The notes beneath the pieces are model-generated. The model did no database searches. It saw only the letters and a list, made by a program, of their open reading frames with translations, and was not told the DNA's origin. Shown one piece after another: positions 38,701-50,345 of a stretch of 64,000 bases of DNA. Every line of letters starts with the position of its first letter. Within the stretch, counting starts at the first letter, position 1. Origin of the DNA: Climacteris rufus (lineage: Eukaryota > Chordata > Aves > Passeriformes > Climacteridae). Position numbers and translations under genes: made by a program. Where the stretch lies: positions 164,480-228,479 of the forward strand of contig VZRZ01002587.1 in NCBI GenBank assembly GCA_013398175.1. The letters are read 5' to 3'.

Positions 38701-40117
38701 AGATATTTTATAAATACCAAGCATCATTTTCAATAACTAGAAACCACCTTGCCATTATTACATGCTCAAGTATCTAATCTTTAATTTCAGCTCTGTTCAG
38801 TCTCAAAATATGTCCCTCCATTATTAATTGAGGGATAACAGAAAATTCCTATTTATCAGCCTGATGCAAAGCAAGGCAACTCTCATTTTCACAGCAGACA
38901 TTCATGCCCCAAGTTACTTTCAGGTCCTTTGTAGTCCTTTACTAACTGTCCTTCACTTCTCCCTCCCTTCTACCAGGTACAGCTGGAACTGCCCATTCTC
39001 CTACTGCAAGAACCAGCCCTGCCTCTTCTAGAGGAGATGGCAAATGAAGAGACTGTGATAAGGCTAGTGCAGCTCAGAGGCAATGTCACTGTTTTCTAAA
39101 ATCTGCTACCAAAGCAGCATCTGTAGCACTCCTGTTGCATCACTTTACAGCTACAAGGTTGAGGGGGAGGAACTGGAACTATGGCCTCATCCTACTTCGT
39201 GACCAGACTGCCTTACGGCACCAGGTATTTTTGTCTTCTTGTGCTCAAGGGTCTGTAATTCCAGCATCTGTGATCTTGGTTTGGAAGACATCAAGCACCC
39301 CTAATCCTACAAAGTAATTAAGAGCTGTGACAACTCCTCAGATGGTCTTGTTATTACAGATGGGCAAAATAAAAAGTTGGTTATAAAAGAAAGCGTGTTA
39401 GGGAGCAGGATTCAGAGTTCAGGTGTTATCACTCCCCGTCTCATGCCTCTTCTGAATGGTACTCTCTTACTTCTTTCTGATCTTGAGGCTGAAGGCAGAG
39501 ATTTCGGTAGCAGCAGTAGAAGAAAATGATCTCATGGAGGAGTCCAACTACTAGATTTGTGCAGGCTCAAATCACCAATTGCTGTGGAAAGGCAATACAG
39601 CAGCAAGGACAGGTGTAATAAAATACATTTTCTAGGCTGATAATGAGCACCACCATCATTACTTCTTGCTTTTGTTTCTATTCAAATGAATTCTAGTCAT
39701 TTCAAGCATATAGACTTGATTTCTCTCCGGATTTACTTTTTCTCCTTGCACTCAGATGGGTTTATTATGCAATAACACTGCAATGACTGCTAGGTGGAAA
39801 ATAAGGATTCATTTAATTATTTGTTTGGCTTTGATATAATAGCATTCTAAAATTTGCTTTGGAATACAACATTTCTCAAGAGTCTAAGCAGTTATATTAA
39901 GATTGTAATCCAGCAGGTGCTCAGAAGTGCTGGACTAGTAAAACATGAACAAAAGCTCAGAACTAATGAATAACCATTTCCATTGCTTAAATATGAAACA
40001 AAATAACCAGCTCTTTCTGTACTTTTCTCCATATAGATAAAAAAAAAGACCACTATTTACCTAAATGAAAAGCAAAAAAAATTCCCAAATACCTCAGTCA
40101 GTACAAAAAGTTTTAAA
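32776..40117. other. Anonymous AT-rich noncoding DNA, 7.3 kb
   Basis: No gene is recognised. Mostly AT-rich and poor in CpG. A GC-richer patch at about 33831-34360 begins with TGTGGTGGTTTG, which resembles some avian LTR starts, but no end, target duplication or promoter could be matched, so it is only a candidate for an old LTR. Another slightly GC-richer patch lies at about 38900-39330, with no coding signal beyond a 67-codon open frame. Confidence 0.5.
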
Positions 40118-40200
40118 ATCATAGAATCATAGAACAATTTGAGTTAGAAGTGACCTTTAAAGTCATCTAGTCCAACCTCCCTGCAATGAGCAAGGACAAA
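40118..40200 (-). mobile_element. CR1 LINE 3' tail fragment
   Basis: Plus-strand ATCATAGAATCATAGAA (two octamer units), then GTTAGAAGTGACC and CATCTAGTCCAACCTCCCTG, is the reverse complement of a CR1 3' end. Only about 80 bp remain. Confidence 0.85.
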
Positions 40201-42048
40201 ATGAAAAAGTAACGGAGTTTTCCTATGTCAGCTATTGATTGCAGTGTTAGAGCTGACTTTACATAGGAAGTTTCCATTGCAGTCTTTCCAAAGCAGCAGC
40301 AGAAAAGCAGCATGCCATTCCTGTGCAATTCTGAACAGCTTCCAGCAACCTCATATCAAAGCCAGCAGAAAGGTGACAAAGCTCAGTGTGTTGGAATCAT
40401 GAACAAAATGAAAAGCAGCATTCTCCTTACACAGATTTCTAGTCCTTCCAGCAAGAAGCAAAGTTCTTAAAACTCAAAATGTCAGCACTGCTCTTTGCAG
40501 AGCCAGCACTGCACCTTTGTGGGGATTATCCCTTCTCACTGTACTCACTGGGCTGAGAAAAACCAACGTTGGACCCAACTTCTAATCCCTATTTTGGCAA
40601 GGAGGTCCCAGTCCCACTGTATGTCAGATTTGTCCTAATATTCAAATGAATGGGCACATAGTGCAGAGGGTCTTATCAGAAACACTGTCGTGTGTGTGGG
40701 GGGGGTGTTGATAATTATCTTATTGTGGCAAGAGAGCATTACTCTAAAAATGCCCTGCTTAAAATGTTTCACTTTGTTCATGGTGCTTAACACTTTGCTC
40801 TGGGATTCTAGGAATGCCCTCAGAGCTCCTCACAAGATTCCCACACTCTCTCTGCTCGAGACGGAAAGGAGAGAGTGACCATACAAAATAAGCAGTAGTC
40901 AAAACTTAACTGGTAATAAAGATCCACATGTGGATTTGGAGCCAGAGAAAACAGTTTTTTCCCTTATACAATAGCATGGATGATGAAAGCTACAAAAATT
41001 TAAAAGTGGATTAAAAATCAATAAACTTGCAAAATTGTGTGCCAGAGAATAGGTAGTAAGAAATGGTAATTATGCTTGGCAAAATCTTGGTATCTGTTTT
41101 TGACCAAGTACTGAAGTTTTAGAGACATAAGTAAGTTTGAAATAGCTTGAAATAGCTTTTAATTTTGAATAAGTCTGAATTATATTCATTACATTTTCTT
41201 CAGTACAAGCGATCATTGTTTTAAAAAGACTGCAATTGCTTTTCATTATGCAAAGAGAATAAGCTTCAGCAAGTGGAAAAGCTCTTCTGTACCACTGGTA
41301 AAAGTCATGTCAGAAAATTTTTCATACAGCAACCACATAATTGTGGTATATGAAAGTAATAAAATAAGAGGGTGAAATTGTAAGAGGGTAAAATTGCTCC
41401 GCTCTCGTCTGTGGAAAATAAATGTGTTTGGGAGAAACACATGCAGTATTTTTGAGGATAATCTCCCATATTATTCTAGGAGTCAATTCTGTCAAGACCT
41501 AGTTATTCACAGTGTAGTACTTTTGTGAACATGAACATTTTTTGCAGTTCCTGCTTGAAAATTGATGTGGGCCTTCACTGCTTAAAGGACAATGCATGAA
41601 ATACTGGAAATAGAGGATGACATCTTTTATGTTGACAACAATTTGATGTCTGGCTTCAACAGAGGCAGAAATATGCACACAAATTCTTTTTTTTTTCTTT
41701 TTTTTTTTTTTGCTGTTGTTTATTTAGTACTATCCTTTTCATGTGTAAACATATTTTGCCATGTAACATTTTTGTATCTATGATGATTCAAGTTTCAGGT
41801 AATAAGAAAAACAAGGTTTGGAGGTGGAAGCAGTTTCTTTTAAAGCACCAACTGCCATGTTTTTTAAAAATAAGGATATCTTTCAGCTTCACAGTTTACT
41901 AATAAAAAGTAAAATATATAAGTTGAATAAGCAGTATTATCAATATATTGCTTTTTAATTGGTTCTTCTCCCAAAGGATGATACTAAATTATACTAAAAT
42001 GATTTTTAAAAGGAGAAAAAAAGGTGAAGCAACTAAATGCAAAGATTC

Positions 42049-42090
42049 ACAGACAGTTTATACTATCTGTCTATAGCATAAACTGTCTGT
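42049..42090. repeat. Perfect 13-bp inverted repeat (hairpin)
   Basis: ACAGACAGTTTAT at 42049-42061 and its exact reverse complement ATAAACTGTCTGT at 42078-42090 flank a 16-base loop. No transposon body or coding sequence is attached. Confidence 0.9.
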
Positions 42091-42310
42091 CATATGAACT
42101 GAGCTGGACCTTCTCCACAACTCTAAGAACACAAAACTCCAAAAGAAAGCCTGAAGTAGTTAGTTCTTTTGCATGGTGATACATTGGTTTAAGATAAAGG
42201 TATCACTTGGATTTGTAAAAGTTTTCAAAACCATTCTAATTCTAAATGTTTAATTTTATTTTTTAAACCTCCTATAAAAATAATGGTAAAGAGAAACTGT
42301 TTTAATTATT

Positions 42311-42333
42311 TAATTTAATTTTAAATTAAATTA
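42311..42333. repeat. AT-only inverted repeat
   Basis: TAATTTAATTT, a single T, then AAATTAAATTA: 11-bp arms with a one-base centre, within a longer AT-only stretch (about 42300-42350). Confidence 0.85.
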
Positions 42334-42965
42334 TATTAAAATATTAATTTTCTCCAAGAAAAAATAAATGAATGCCTAACTATTTCCAGCAAGAAAGAAA
42401 TGTATAGTTTAACATTTTAACAATGATAAAATGCTTTCACAATGAAACAAGTTACAAATTCCTGTCTGCACACTTTCATTTAAATCCTTTTTAGCTGGCA
42501 ATATGTTCAATAAGTGCCATGGTTCACACAAAGGTAATAACAGTTCTAGATGAGACCTACAGCCTTCACATGAATAAAACACATAATATTGAAGGATTTG
42601 TCTAAACCTATTTACAAATTCTTCTAGAAGGATTTTTAATATGAACAACCCCATCTCAAGACAGGTTGAGACATAGTCCATCCACAACTACTCTGGTGAG
42701 AGCAAAAGGCCACTAAAAGCCTTGGCCAGTCTCAGGCCAGAAACTAAGTCTACTTCACACAGATTGGAATTATACATACTATCTAGCACAGAACTTCACA
42801 CTGCAGAACTTCACAAAGCACTGCAACCTGCACAGCTGTCTCTTGAGATGTTACCTAAATCAGGCTTCCTTTCTTTAGGCATGAATATTAAACTGTACAC
42901 TAGTTCTGAGAAGCAGCTCTGCAAAACACACACCACATCCACTCTGGATTTAAAAAAAAACCAAA

Positions 42966-42966
<1 letters not shown>

Positions 42967-43007
<41 letters not shown>
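42967..43007. repeat. A homopolymer (41 A)
   Basis: A run of 41 A is preceded by shorter A runs with CC interruptions. The upstream 250 bp shows no processed pseudogene or LINE body that would explain it as a poly(A) tail. The exact length is doubtful, since such runs are hard to sequence. Confidence 0.9.
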
Positions 43008-43008
<1 letters not shown>

Positions 43009-44486
43009 ACCCCACCACTTAAATATATGCTTGAATGTCCTTATTTTAGGAAGATATTTTACCGAGCATTTAAGTACATGCTCAAGATGTGTACAGACAA
43101 CTAAAGGTTTCAGTATTTTCAGTATAACAGAATGCTCTGAGCTCTAACCAACTAGACTCAATCCAAAGCAGTTAAAGGTCCTTCTCGGGACTACTGGGTA
43201 AAATGATATGATAATGATATGACTTTGATATTGAAGACAACTCATCTTTCTTCATTAGACAGCAGGGTCTTCTCTCCCATAATGCTATGATTCAGATGTA
43301 GAAAGTGATGATGAGGGAGGCAAATCATCCTGTGCATTACCTACTTTTCCTCAATCATAGGAGGTGCCTTGTCAAGAAGAGTAGACAAGACAGTTAGCTT
43401 TCACTTGGCTAAACTAGGTGAGACTAATTTTTTCCTAAACAGAGTGGAAACAATGTGCTTTCTATTTCCAGGTTTATCTGTTAAGCTATGAAAGCCAGAG
43501 TAGCCAATCAAAACTCAGAGATAATCCATTATAAACTGTAATTATGTAGCCATGGGGGAGTAAGTATACAAAAGACTGTAAAACACTAATTAACTCTTGG
43601 AAGTAAAAAATGAAAAGTGACTGAATGCACATTGTAATAAATGCAGGATAAATTATGTTGCAGTGACAGCTCAAACAAAAGACTCCTTTTTAAGTTAAAA
43701 AAAAGAAAGGTGATTTCACATTTAAACTGAACTCTCACTTTTTGAATACTAGGTTTGCAAAGGGAAATTAATATAGGATATATAAGCTGGTAGCGAAATG
43801 TCCTGAGATTTTTTTTAGCATTTTCTCCAGTTCAACACCTTCAAAATATCATGAATCCCTCATCTGACAAAAGTTTACTCACCTCTCATTAGCAAGAGGG
43901 GAAAGATATTCGGAGAATTTCAAGGTTTTCAGCTGCAGTAGAACAGCTCACCCTTATTCCTATTTTCTCATCTACCTACCCTCATCCCCACTTCCCAAAA
44001 CAGGCACCTCCAACTGCATGTGAATTTTGCTGGGTTTTTAAATTTTGTTATTGAAATAAAACACATTGCTCTGTGCTCCATCTCCAACGCCTTGAAAAAC
44101 TTTGCTTTACAATAGCTCTCCTATTACTTGTCATCTGCTAGTTTCCTGTTTCCTGGCTATGGAGGTTTAAGTATTTTACCACAGCAGTCCTGCTTCATGT
44201 ACCTATGAACAGCATCCAGGGAAAGAAGCAAGATAATCTACAGAAATTTGGAAATATTTCTGACTTAAATTGATCCTCAGCACAGATTTTTCAAAATTCT
44301 TATGAATTTTGAAATCACAGCAACACCTTAATTCACTGTGAAAAGAAATTCGATTTAACCTAAACCACCAAAATTCAAGTCCCAGGAACCACAATCCAGG
44401 CAAAAAAAATTAATAGAATGTAGTCTTCTGGATTGCATCACTTTCCTACAAAATAGATATGTTCACTTTCTGGAGAGGTGTCAATA

Positions 44487-45062
44487 TGAAGTGTTATAAA
44501 TGGCCAAATTGAAAATTGACTTTCATATATTTAAATTGTTAATCAGGCTAACGGGTTAATGAGTTAATTACTGTTGTTAATAAGTTAAGATTTTGTCACA
44601 ATGTTATCCCATTGTAACTGTTGGTGTTGTCATGTTGTAATTCCCAGTTGATTACATGATTTATATATATCTTTTACAGGTTTTAATAAAAATGAATGGA
44701 CTTAATACGGAAAAGATTACCACCAAGGACAGACAGCAACCTTCCAGAAAGTTCCCTGCATAGTGTCAATCAGAGCATCAATCAGGCTCAATTTAATAAT
44801 TAGGCCAGACTGCCCTGGATGAGTGGAGCAAGAGGCGGGTCAGAAACACCAGGGCCAGGGATTGCAGAAATGTATCAAGGCTTTTAATTGACACTAGATT
44901 GGGATAAAAGGAGCTGCACGGGCTCTGGAAGGTGTGCCTCTGGCCAGACCATCCACGCAGTCAGCACTGCGCTTGGTCTTGTAGGCATCCCCAATTGTTA
45001 GCTTTATTTTAATAAATAGTTATTTTTTTTTTACAAAGTGAGGCATTATTTCTCACATGAAG
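44487..45062 (+). mobile_element. Solo LTR with 5-bp target duplication
   Basis: The LTR spans 44492 (TGTTATAAATGG) to 45057 (ATTTCTCACA), 566 bp, TG to CA, flanked by exact 5-bp copies of tgaag at 44487-44491 and 45058-45062. A TATA-like GATAAAAG is at 44903-44910, and AATAAA at 45011-45016 is followed by a T tract and a short U5. TATA-to-AATAAA spacing of about 100 bp fits an R region. A 5-bp duplication suggests ERVL- or ERV1-like integrase rather than ERVK. The U3 start holds five GTTAA words in 51 bp (44538-44588). No internal viral sequence is present. Confidence 0.75.
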
Positions 45063-46304
45063 TATTCATTAAACACTCAGATTCTATATGAGGAACCATA
45101 AAGGCACTGAGAAAAAGGATTTTTTTTTTAATTTTATAAGAGTGTTTGATTAGCATACAGTAAGTAACATATATACATGTATTACCAAATTGAAATTCAA
45201 GCATGTGGAAATGTGTCTCCAGTCATAATTTCACCCTTTTTAATATGTGTGTGTGTGTATACTAAATATAAATATATATGTATGTTGTCATATAAACACG
45301 GAGTACTCTTGAGTTAAAAAGTAGGGGTTTTGATCAAAACTATCACTATAATTTTTTGAGAGGAGAATTACCTGCTTGAGAATTCTGCAGACAGTCCCAG
45401 AAAGCATTAAAAATACTTGTATACAGTATTTTACAGGTTTGGGAGGGGTACAGGAGGTAAACATATGCTCAAATCCTGGAATATTTTGGAGACACAATGG
45501 TTTATGAAAATCAGACTTTTAACTAGAAAGAGGTTTGAGGGAAATTACAGAAGATGTATTTCAGATGTTTCTTAAAAAATATAAAAAGCATTCAATCACC
45601 CGGTGTTTTCCTATTAAAAATAATGCTGCTTGATTTTTCATCTTTCAGACAGTTACAGAATAAGAAGTTGAGTTGCATGGCCTTGCTGGACATCCAGGAC
45701 ATTTTGTTGTCAAGAGATATGAAGTCCACATTTTTTACTCTGAAGTGCTAATAAATAGGTTGTAAGCCGTCTCTTGTGCATGACTGAACAATACCTCCCT
45801 GTACTCAGACCAGCTTGTTTTGGAGGTAAAATTCCTTAGCTGAAGGACAATCAAGTTTCATTTTTGAAAGATAAGGCAGCTATTTAAAGCTGCTTAGAGA
45901 CTCAGAGCATTAAGTTTTTTCTAGCCAAGATAGGTTCGTAGACAGAAGAGTGATGAAGTAGTTAACATATTAGAGGCATAACAATTGCAGTTAATGATCT
46001 GATCCTGCAATTTATGCTGTATTTATTACTTTGCCAATAGTCAGTGTCTCTGTGATAGAAGTATTTGATCAGGCTGAAATCATAACAAGCTGCTAATCTG
46101 CATTCAGGGATTATTTTAATGAATAGTCTTAAAATAAGAACTCCAAAAATTATTAGCATACAGTAATGCTACACAACCACATATGCGGTTGAACCACAAT
46201 GTAACAAAGGTAGTCTGACAAGACTAAGAAGAAGAGATCAGCTGATCCTGTTAGTACAGAAAAAGTAATTCTGGATATTTGATATTCCATTTGTAGTTTT
46301 TAAA
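45063..46304. other. Anonymous AT-rich DNA
   Basis: No gene is seen. A TG/TA microsatellite lies at 45246-45288. The rest is anonymous. Confidence 0.5.
45246..45288. repeat. TG/TA dinucleotide repeat
   Basis: TGTGTGTGTGTGTATA is followed by AAATATAAATATATATGTAT, an impure dinucleotide microsatellite. Confidence 0.85.
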
Positions 46305-47357
46305 AAAACACCCATTGACCTTCGCTGGACTCCAGGTGCCCACTGAAGCAGCAGTATCCCTCCCATCTTCATCTGGGCAGAGGAAAGAAAATACAACAAA
46401 AGGCTTGTGGGTGAAGGTAAGGAGAGGGAGAGATCACTCACCAGTTACTGTCACAGGCAAAACAGATTAGACTTGTGGAAAAATTTATTTAATTTATTAC
46501 CAATCAAATCAGAGTAGGGTAATAAGAAATAAAACCAAACTTCAAACACCTTCTCCCCACCCCTCCCTTCTTCCCAGGCTCAACTTTGCTCCTGATTTTC
46601 TCAACCCCTTCCCCACCAGCAGCACAGGCAGTACAGGGAATGGGGGCTGTGCTCAGTTTATCAGGTGTCTCTATCACTCCCTCCTCAGGGTAGGATTCCT
46701 CACACTCTTCTCCTGCTCCAGCTGGTGGGTCCCTCCCATGGGGTGCAGTCATTCAGGAACAAACTGCTCCAGTGTGGGTCCTGCCAGCAAACCTGCTCCA
46801 GTGTGGGCTCCTCTCTCTGTGACTCCGTAGGTCCTGCCGGGAGCCTGTTCTAGTGCTGGCTTCCCACATGGTCACAGCATCTTTTGGGCATCCACCTGCT
46901 CTGGGGTAAGATTCTCCAGGAGCTGCAGGTGGATTTCTGCTGCACTGTGGACTTCCATGGGCTGCAGGGGTGCTGCTGCCGCACCATGACCTTTCCCACT
47001 GCCAGGGAATCTCAGCTCCGGTGCCTGGAGCACCTCCTTCCCTTCCTTCTGCACTGACTTCTGTGTCTGCAGGGCTGTTCCTCTCACATGGTCTCATTCT
47101 TCTCTTAACTCCTTCTTAAATCTGTTATCCCAGAGGCTCTACCACCACCACGGACGGGCTCAGCCTTGGCCAGCGGTGGGTCTGTCTTGGAACCAGGTGG
47201 CATTGGCTCCACCAAGCATGGGGGAAGTTTCTGGCAGATTCTTCTCTACGGAGAAGCCACCCCTGTAGCACCCCATTACCAAAACGGTGCCATGCAAACT
47301 CAATACACACTGAGGCTTATTTCTCCTGCTGAAGTAAAGACCAGGCCAATCCCACAA
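46305..47357 (-). mobile_element. Long GC-rich avian LTR-type repeat, reverse
   Basis: About 1.05 kb of GC-rich sequence in AT-rich surroundings. It matches, from memory, a very common bird interspersed repeat of LTR type. On the minus strand it begins near 47357 with the segment that reads TTGCATGGCACCGTTTTGG, passes a TATA-like GGATAACAGATTTAAGAAGG (47111-47130), a GC-rich middle with repeated CTGCTCCAGTGTGGG (plus strand, 46760-46810), and two AATAAA signals (46484-46498). It ends near 46305 in a decayed form of the usual ACCCACCACA terminus. Minus-strand frames of 114 codons (46753-47097) and plus or minus frames of 60-80 codons are the sort that give spurious avian gene models. No target duplication was found. 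The exact class is not certain. Confidence 0.65.
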
Positions 47358-49051
47358 ACTTAGTTGATGACATATTTAATATTAGAAATACTGATCAAAT
47401 ATTTCTGACCTTTAAAACATAAGGACTTACTAAAAAGGCATATAAACTCACTAAAATATATTAGTTAATCTGAGTTTATGCAAGTGATTTAATTTAAGTT
47501 CAAAGAGCATGAATTCTACAAATCAAGAAATTCAGAAATTCTTTGGTAAAGTCAAGTAGCAGACAAATCATTAGTCACCATCACCCAGCAAATCAGTTTA
47601 TGCATTTCATTCTGTCAGTCCAAGGGAGAAAACAAGGAGAAGGTGATGCATCCTCTCACAACCTCTTATTAGACATAGTTAATTTATTTTACATTAGTGC
47701 CTAGAAGACACTATTGTAGATGAAGACCTGTGCTAGAATCTGTGGGATACATACTGATAACAAACTTTCATTGCAGCTGTGCTTAAAGGTACAAATCAGG
47801 TTGAGTGCCTTCATTGCAATCCATGGGTTACACATGGAAAAAAGACAATATTGTTGTGGTCAAGAACTATTTGCCTGACTAGAAAGCACAGTGATTAACA
47901 CATTGACGGAAAAATGCAACCAAGATCTTAAGATAAGGAAAAAATGGGAACACCGAAGTAAAAGTTTCTTTTGGTAAAGGGTCAGAAGTTTTAAAGAAGA
48001 CAAAAGGAAATCAGGAAACAAAAAGGGAAAGAACACAGTATTTGAAAGAGAAGATATGTCAAAACATAATTAAAACCTAAACATAATTAAAACATTAAAA
48101 AAAAAACCCAAAACCAATACCATGTTGACAGACTCTTCATAACAGCCTTCAAACCTTCCTCCATCTTCTTTTCTATTATTCATTGAAAATAGAGTAAGAT
48201 TAATCCTATAATTCTGAAGTCCTCCAAAAGTGTCTTCCCATATATCTATGCCCATTTTTGACTCATAAGAGATCAGTAAAGATGAGAAACACAAGAAGCC
48301 TTGGGAAAAGAGGCAGCTTTGGAAGAGAAGCAGAAGAGATGCCACTCACGGTGCTAAAAAAGCTGCTAGGAATAAGGGAGTGAAGAGAGTGGATAGGAGT
48401 CAGCTGGGGAAAAGAAAGGCCAGCTATAACCTGCAAAAGCAGAAAATAGAGGCTACATTCTTAGAGCAGCTGACATCTAAGAACATGAAAAGTAAGCATT
48501 CCCTTAGCAAGAACTGAGTTTGAATTTTAGTTTCTTTCTAAAAGCTCCATTATCTTTCTCTGACCCCTACTGCAGTACTGCAGGAACCCCCTTAAAAAAA
48601 AATCTTTTGAGCAGTATGGCAAAATTCAAGTTTAAGTTAGATGATTTTGGTTGTTTTATTCTGCTTTCTGTCTATATGCAGAGTTCCTGCTGATGCAGAA
48701 TATCAACTGATATTTACCAGGCATGTCTCTAAATGGATTTTATCTAAGTGAAAGAAATACATGCAATAACGCAGTAACACAGTTCTCTTAAAATATGCTC
48801 CTGCTACAGAAATGAAGTTATTTATTAGCCAACACCTTTTGCCTGGGTGTGTTCTGTACAAGGCAATCCTCCCTGTCTCATGCCATGCAGGAGTGCTTCA
48901 GCCTGAACAGTCAGCCACTAGCACCCTGACAGCAAAACACAAGGCTGTCATGTCATTTTTAGAGGCATTTGTATTGGTGAGCAGCAACCAACAAATTTCC
49001 AGAATGCCCTTCTTAAAGCTAAGCATTACATTCAGAACCACACCTTTGGGG

Positions 49052-49114
49052 AAGGGGAAGGGTGAAGAGGGAAGGGGGAGAGGAGAGGAGAGGAGAGGAG
49101 AGGAGAGGAGAGGA
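49052..49114. repeat. GGAGA pentanucleotide repeat at a gap edge
   Basis: G-rich purine sequence turns into at least eight clean GGAGA/AGGAG units and then stops at the start of the N run, so its true length is unknown. Confidence 0.9.
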
Positions 49115-49314
49115 NNNNNNNNNNNNNNNNNNNNNNNNNNNNNNNNNNNNNNNNNNNNNNNNNNNNNNNNNNNNNNNNNNNNNNNNNNNNNNNNNNNNNN
49201 NNNNNNNNNNNNNNNNNNNNNNNNNNNNNNNNNNNNNNNNNNNNNNNNNNNNNNNNNNNNNNNNNNNNNNNNNNNNNNNNNNNNNNNNNNNNNNNNNNNN
49301 NNNNNNNNNNNNNN
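49115..49314. other. Assembly gap, exactly 200 N
   Basis: Two hundred N in a row. The round number points to a placeholder length rather than a measured one. The right flank (TATATGCATTTTTTAG) does not continue the repeat. Confidence 0.98.
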
Positions 49315-50311
49315 TATATGCATTTTTTAGTTCTTAGAGATTCACCAGCTCCTGCAGTACTTACCATCTTTACCAACTGCATCAAGTCTCTATAAAGGTA
49401 TCTGAGAAACTTCCCTTTTCCTTCTTCTACAGAGAGTTTTCAACTATTAAGCTTTCTCAACATCCAGACTCACAGATTAGTTTGGAAATATGTCACCTTC
49501 TGTTATTTGCCCTCTCACATACTGTTGCTTCTCTTCTGTCTCCAGTATGCTATTATTAGGACAGGCTAGCACATTTCATAAAAGAAAATGCAATACCATG
49601 TTTGATAATTTCACTTCACTGCCAATGCCATATGAAGTATTCATAAACCAAATACAAGATAGCTTTACATTGTATGGAATATTACACCTTCATGACCTTT
49701 CTGCTTTTTGTCTCTTGCAGACCATAGCCATCTTTCCCACATAAGGAGAATGGTGGGTCAAAGCCTTGTACTCCTTCAGTATGAAAATTTATATTTGTCA
49801 CCACAACTGCAGAGCTTTTAAACAAGGGATACCACAAGACAAATTTTCCAGAGGAAAAACCCTTGACTTAGCTCTTTCCACTACTAAGCCTCTGAGATCA
49901 TGCAATAATCAGAATGAAAATATCTGGCAAATGGGATTGTAAATAGAAGAATAAAGTACTACATGAGAAAGCACAAGATAAATTCATTCTTGAAAATTCA
50001 AGTGTGCTGATACAGGAAGAGTATTGTTTTCCATTTAGTGTGAAATAGGTCATTTACAGAATGAATGAGTTTTAAAACCTCATTCCTAAATGAGGGAATG
50101 TGAAGGTTTTTTCCTCTGGGAAGGATGTGTTAGCATGCTACCTGAACTGTTTCAATACTCAGGGGAAAAAAAATCTATCAGTGGGTGAGGCAAGTAGATT
50201 CTATAGAAGACAACAACAGTTTGGTGAAGAAAGATTTTCCATGGAAGTTGATGCAACACCTCAGTAAGAGATAATACCCATGGAAGTCTCTACACTGCTA
50301 TAATGTCTCAT

Positions 50312-50345
50312 AAAACAAAACAAAACAAAACAAAACAACAAAACA
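50312..50345. repeat. CAAAA pentanucleotide repeat
   Basis: Five AAAAC/CAAAA units followed by a degenerate CAACAAAACA. Confidence 0.9.

Larger units (their letters stand above)
40201..44486. other. Anonymous AT-rich noncoding DNA
   Basis: No gene is seen. The interval contains a T-rich tract (41689-41712), a 13-bp-arm hairpin (42049-42090), an AT inverted repeat (42311-42333) and a 41-A homopolymer (42967-43007). The 141-codon open frame over 42722-43147 owes part of its length to poly-lysine read from the A run and is not taken as a gene. Confidence 0.5.

Noticed and set aside
42722..43147. 141-codon open frame with poly-lysine as a gene
   Set aside because: Its length depends on reading through the 41-A homopolymer, and the rest has no recognisable feature.
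48812..49385. Open frames of up to 172 codons around 49.1 kb
   Set aside because: They consist largely of translated N positions in the assembly gap and the GGAGA repeat.
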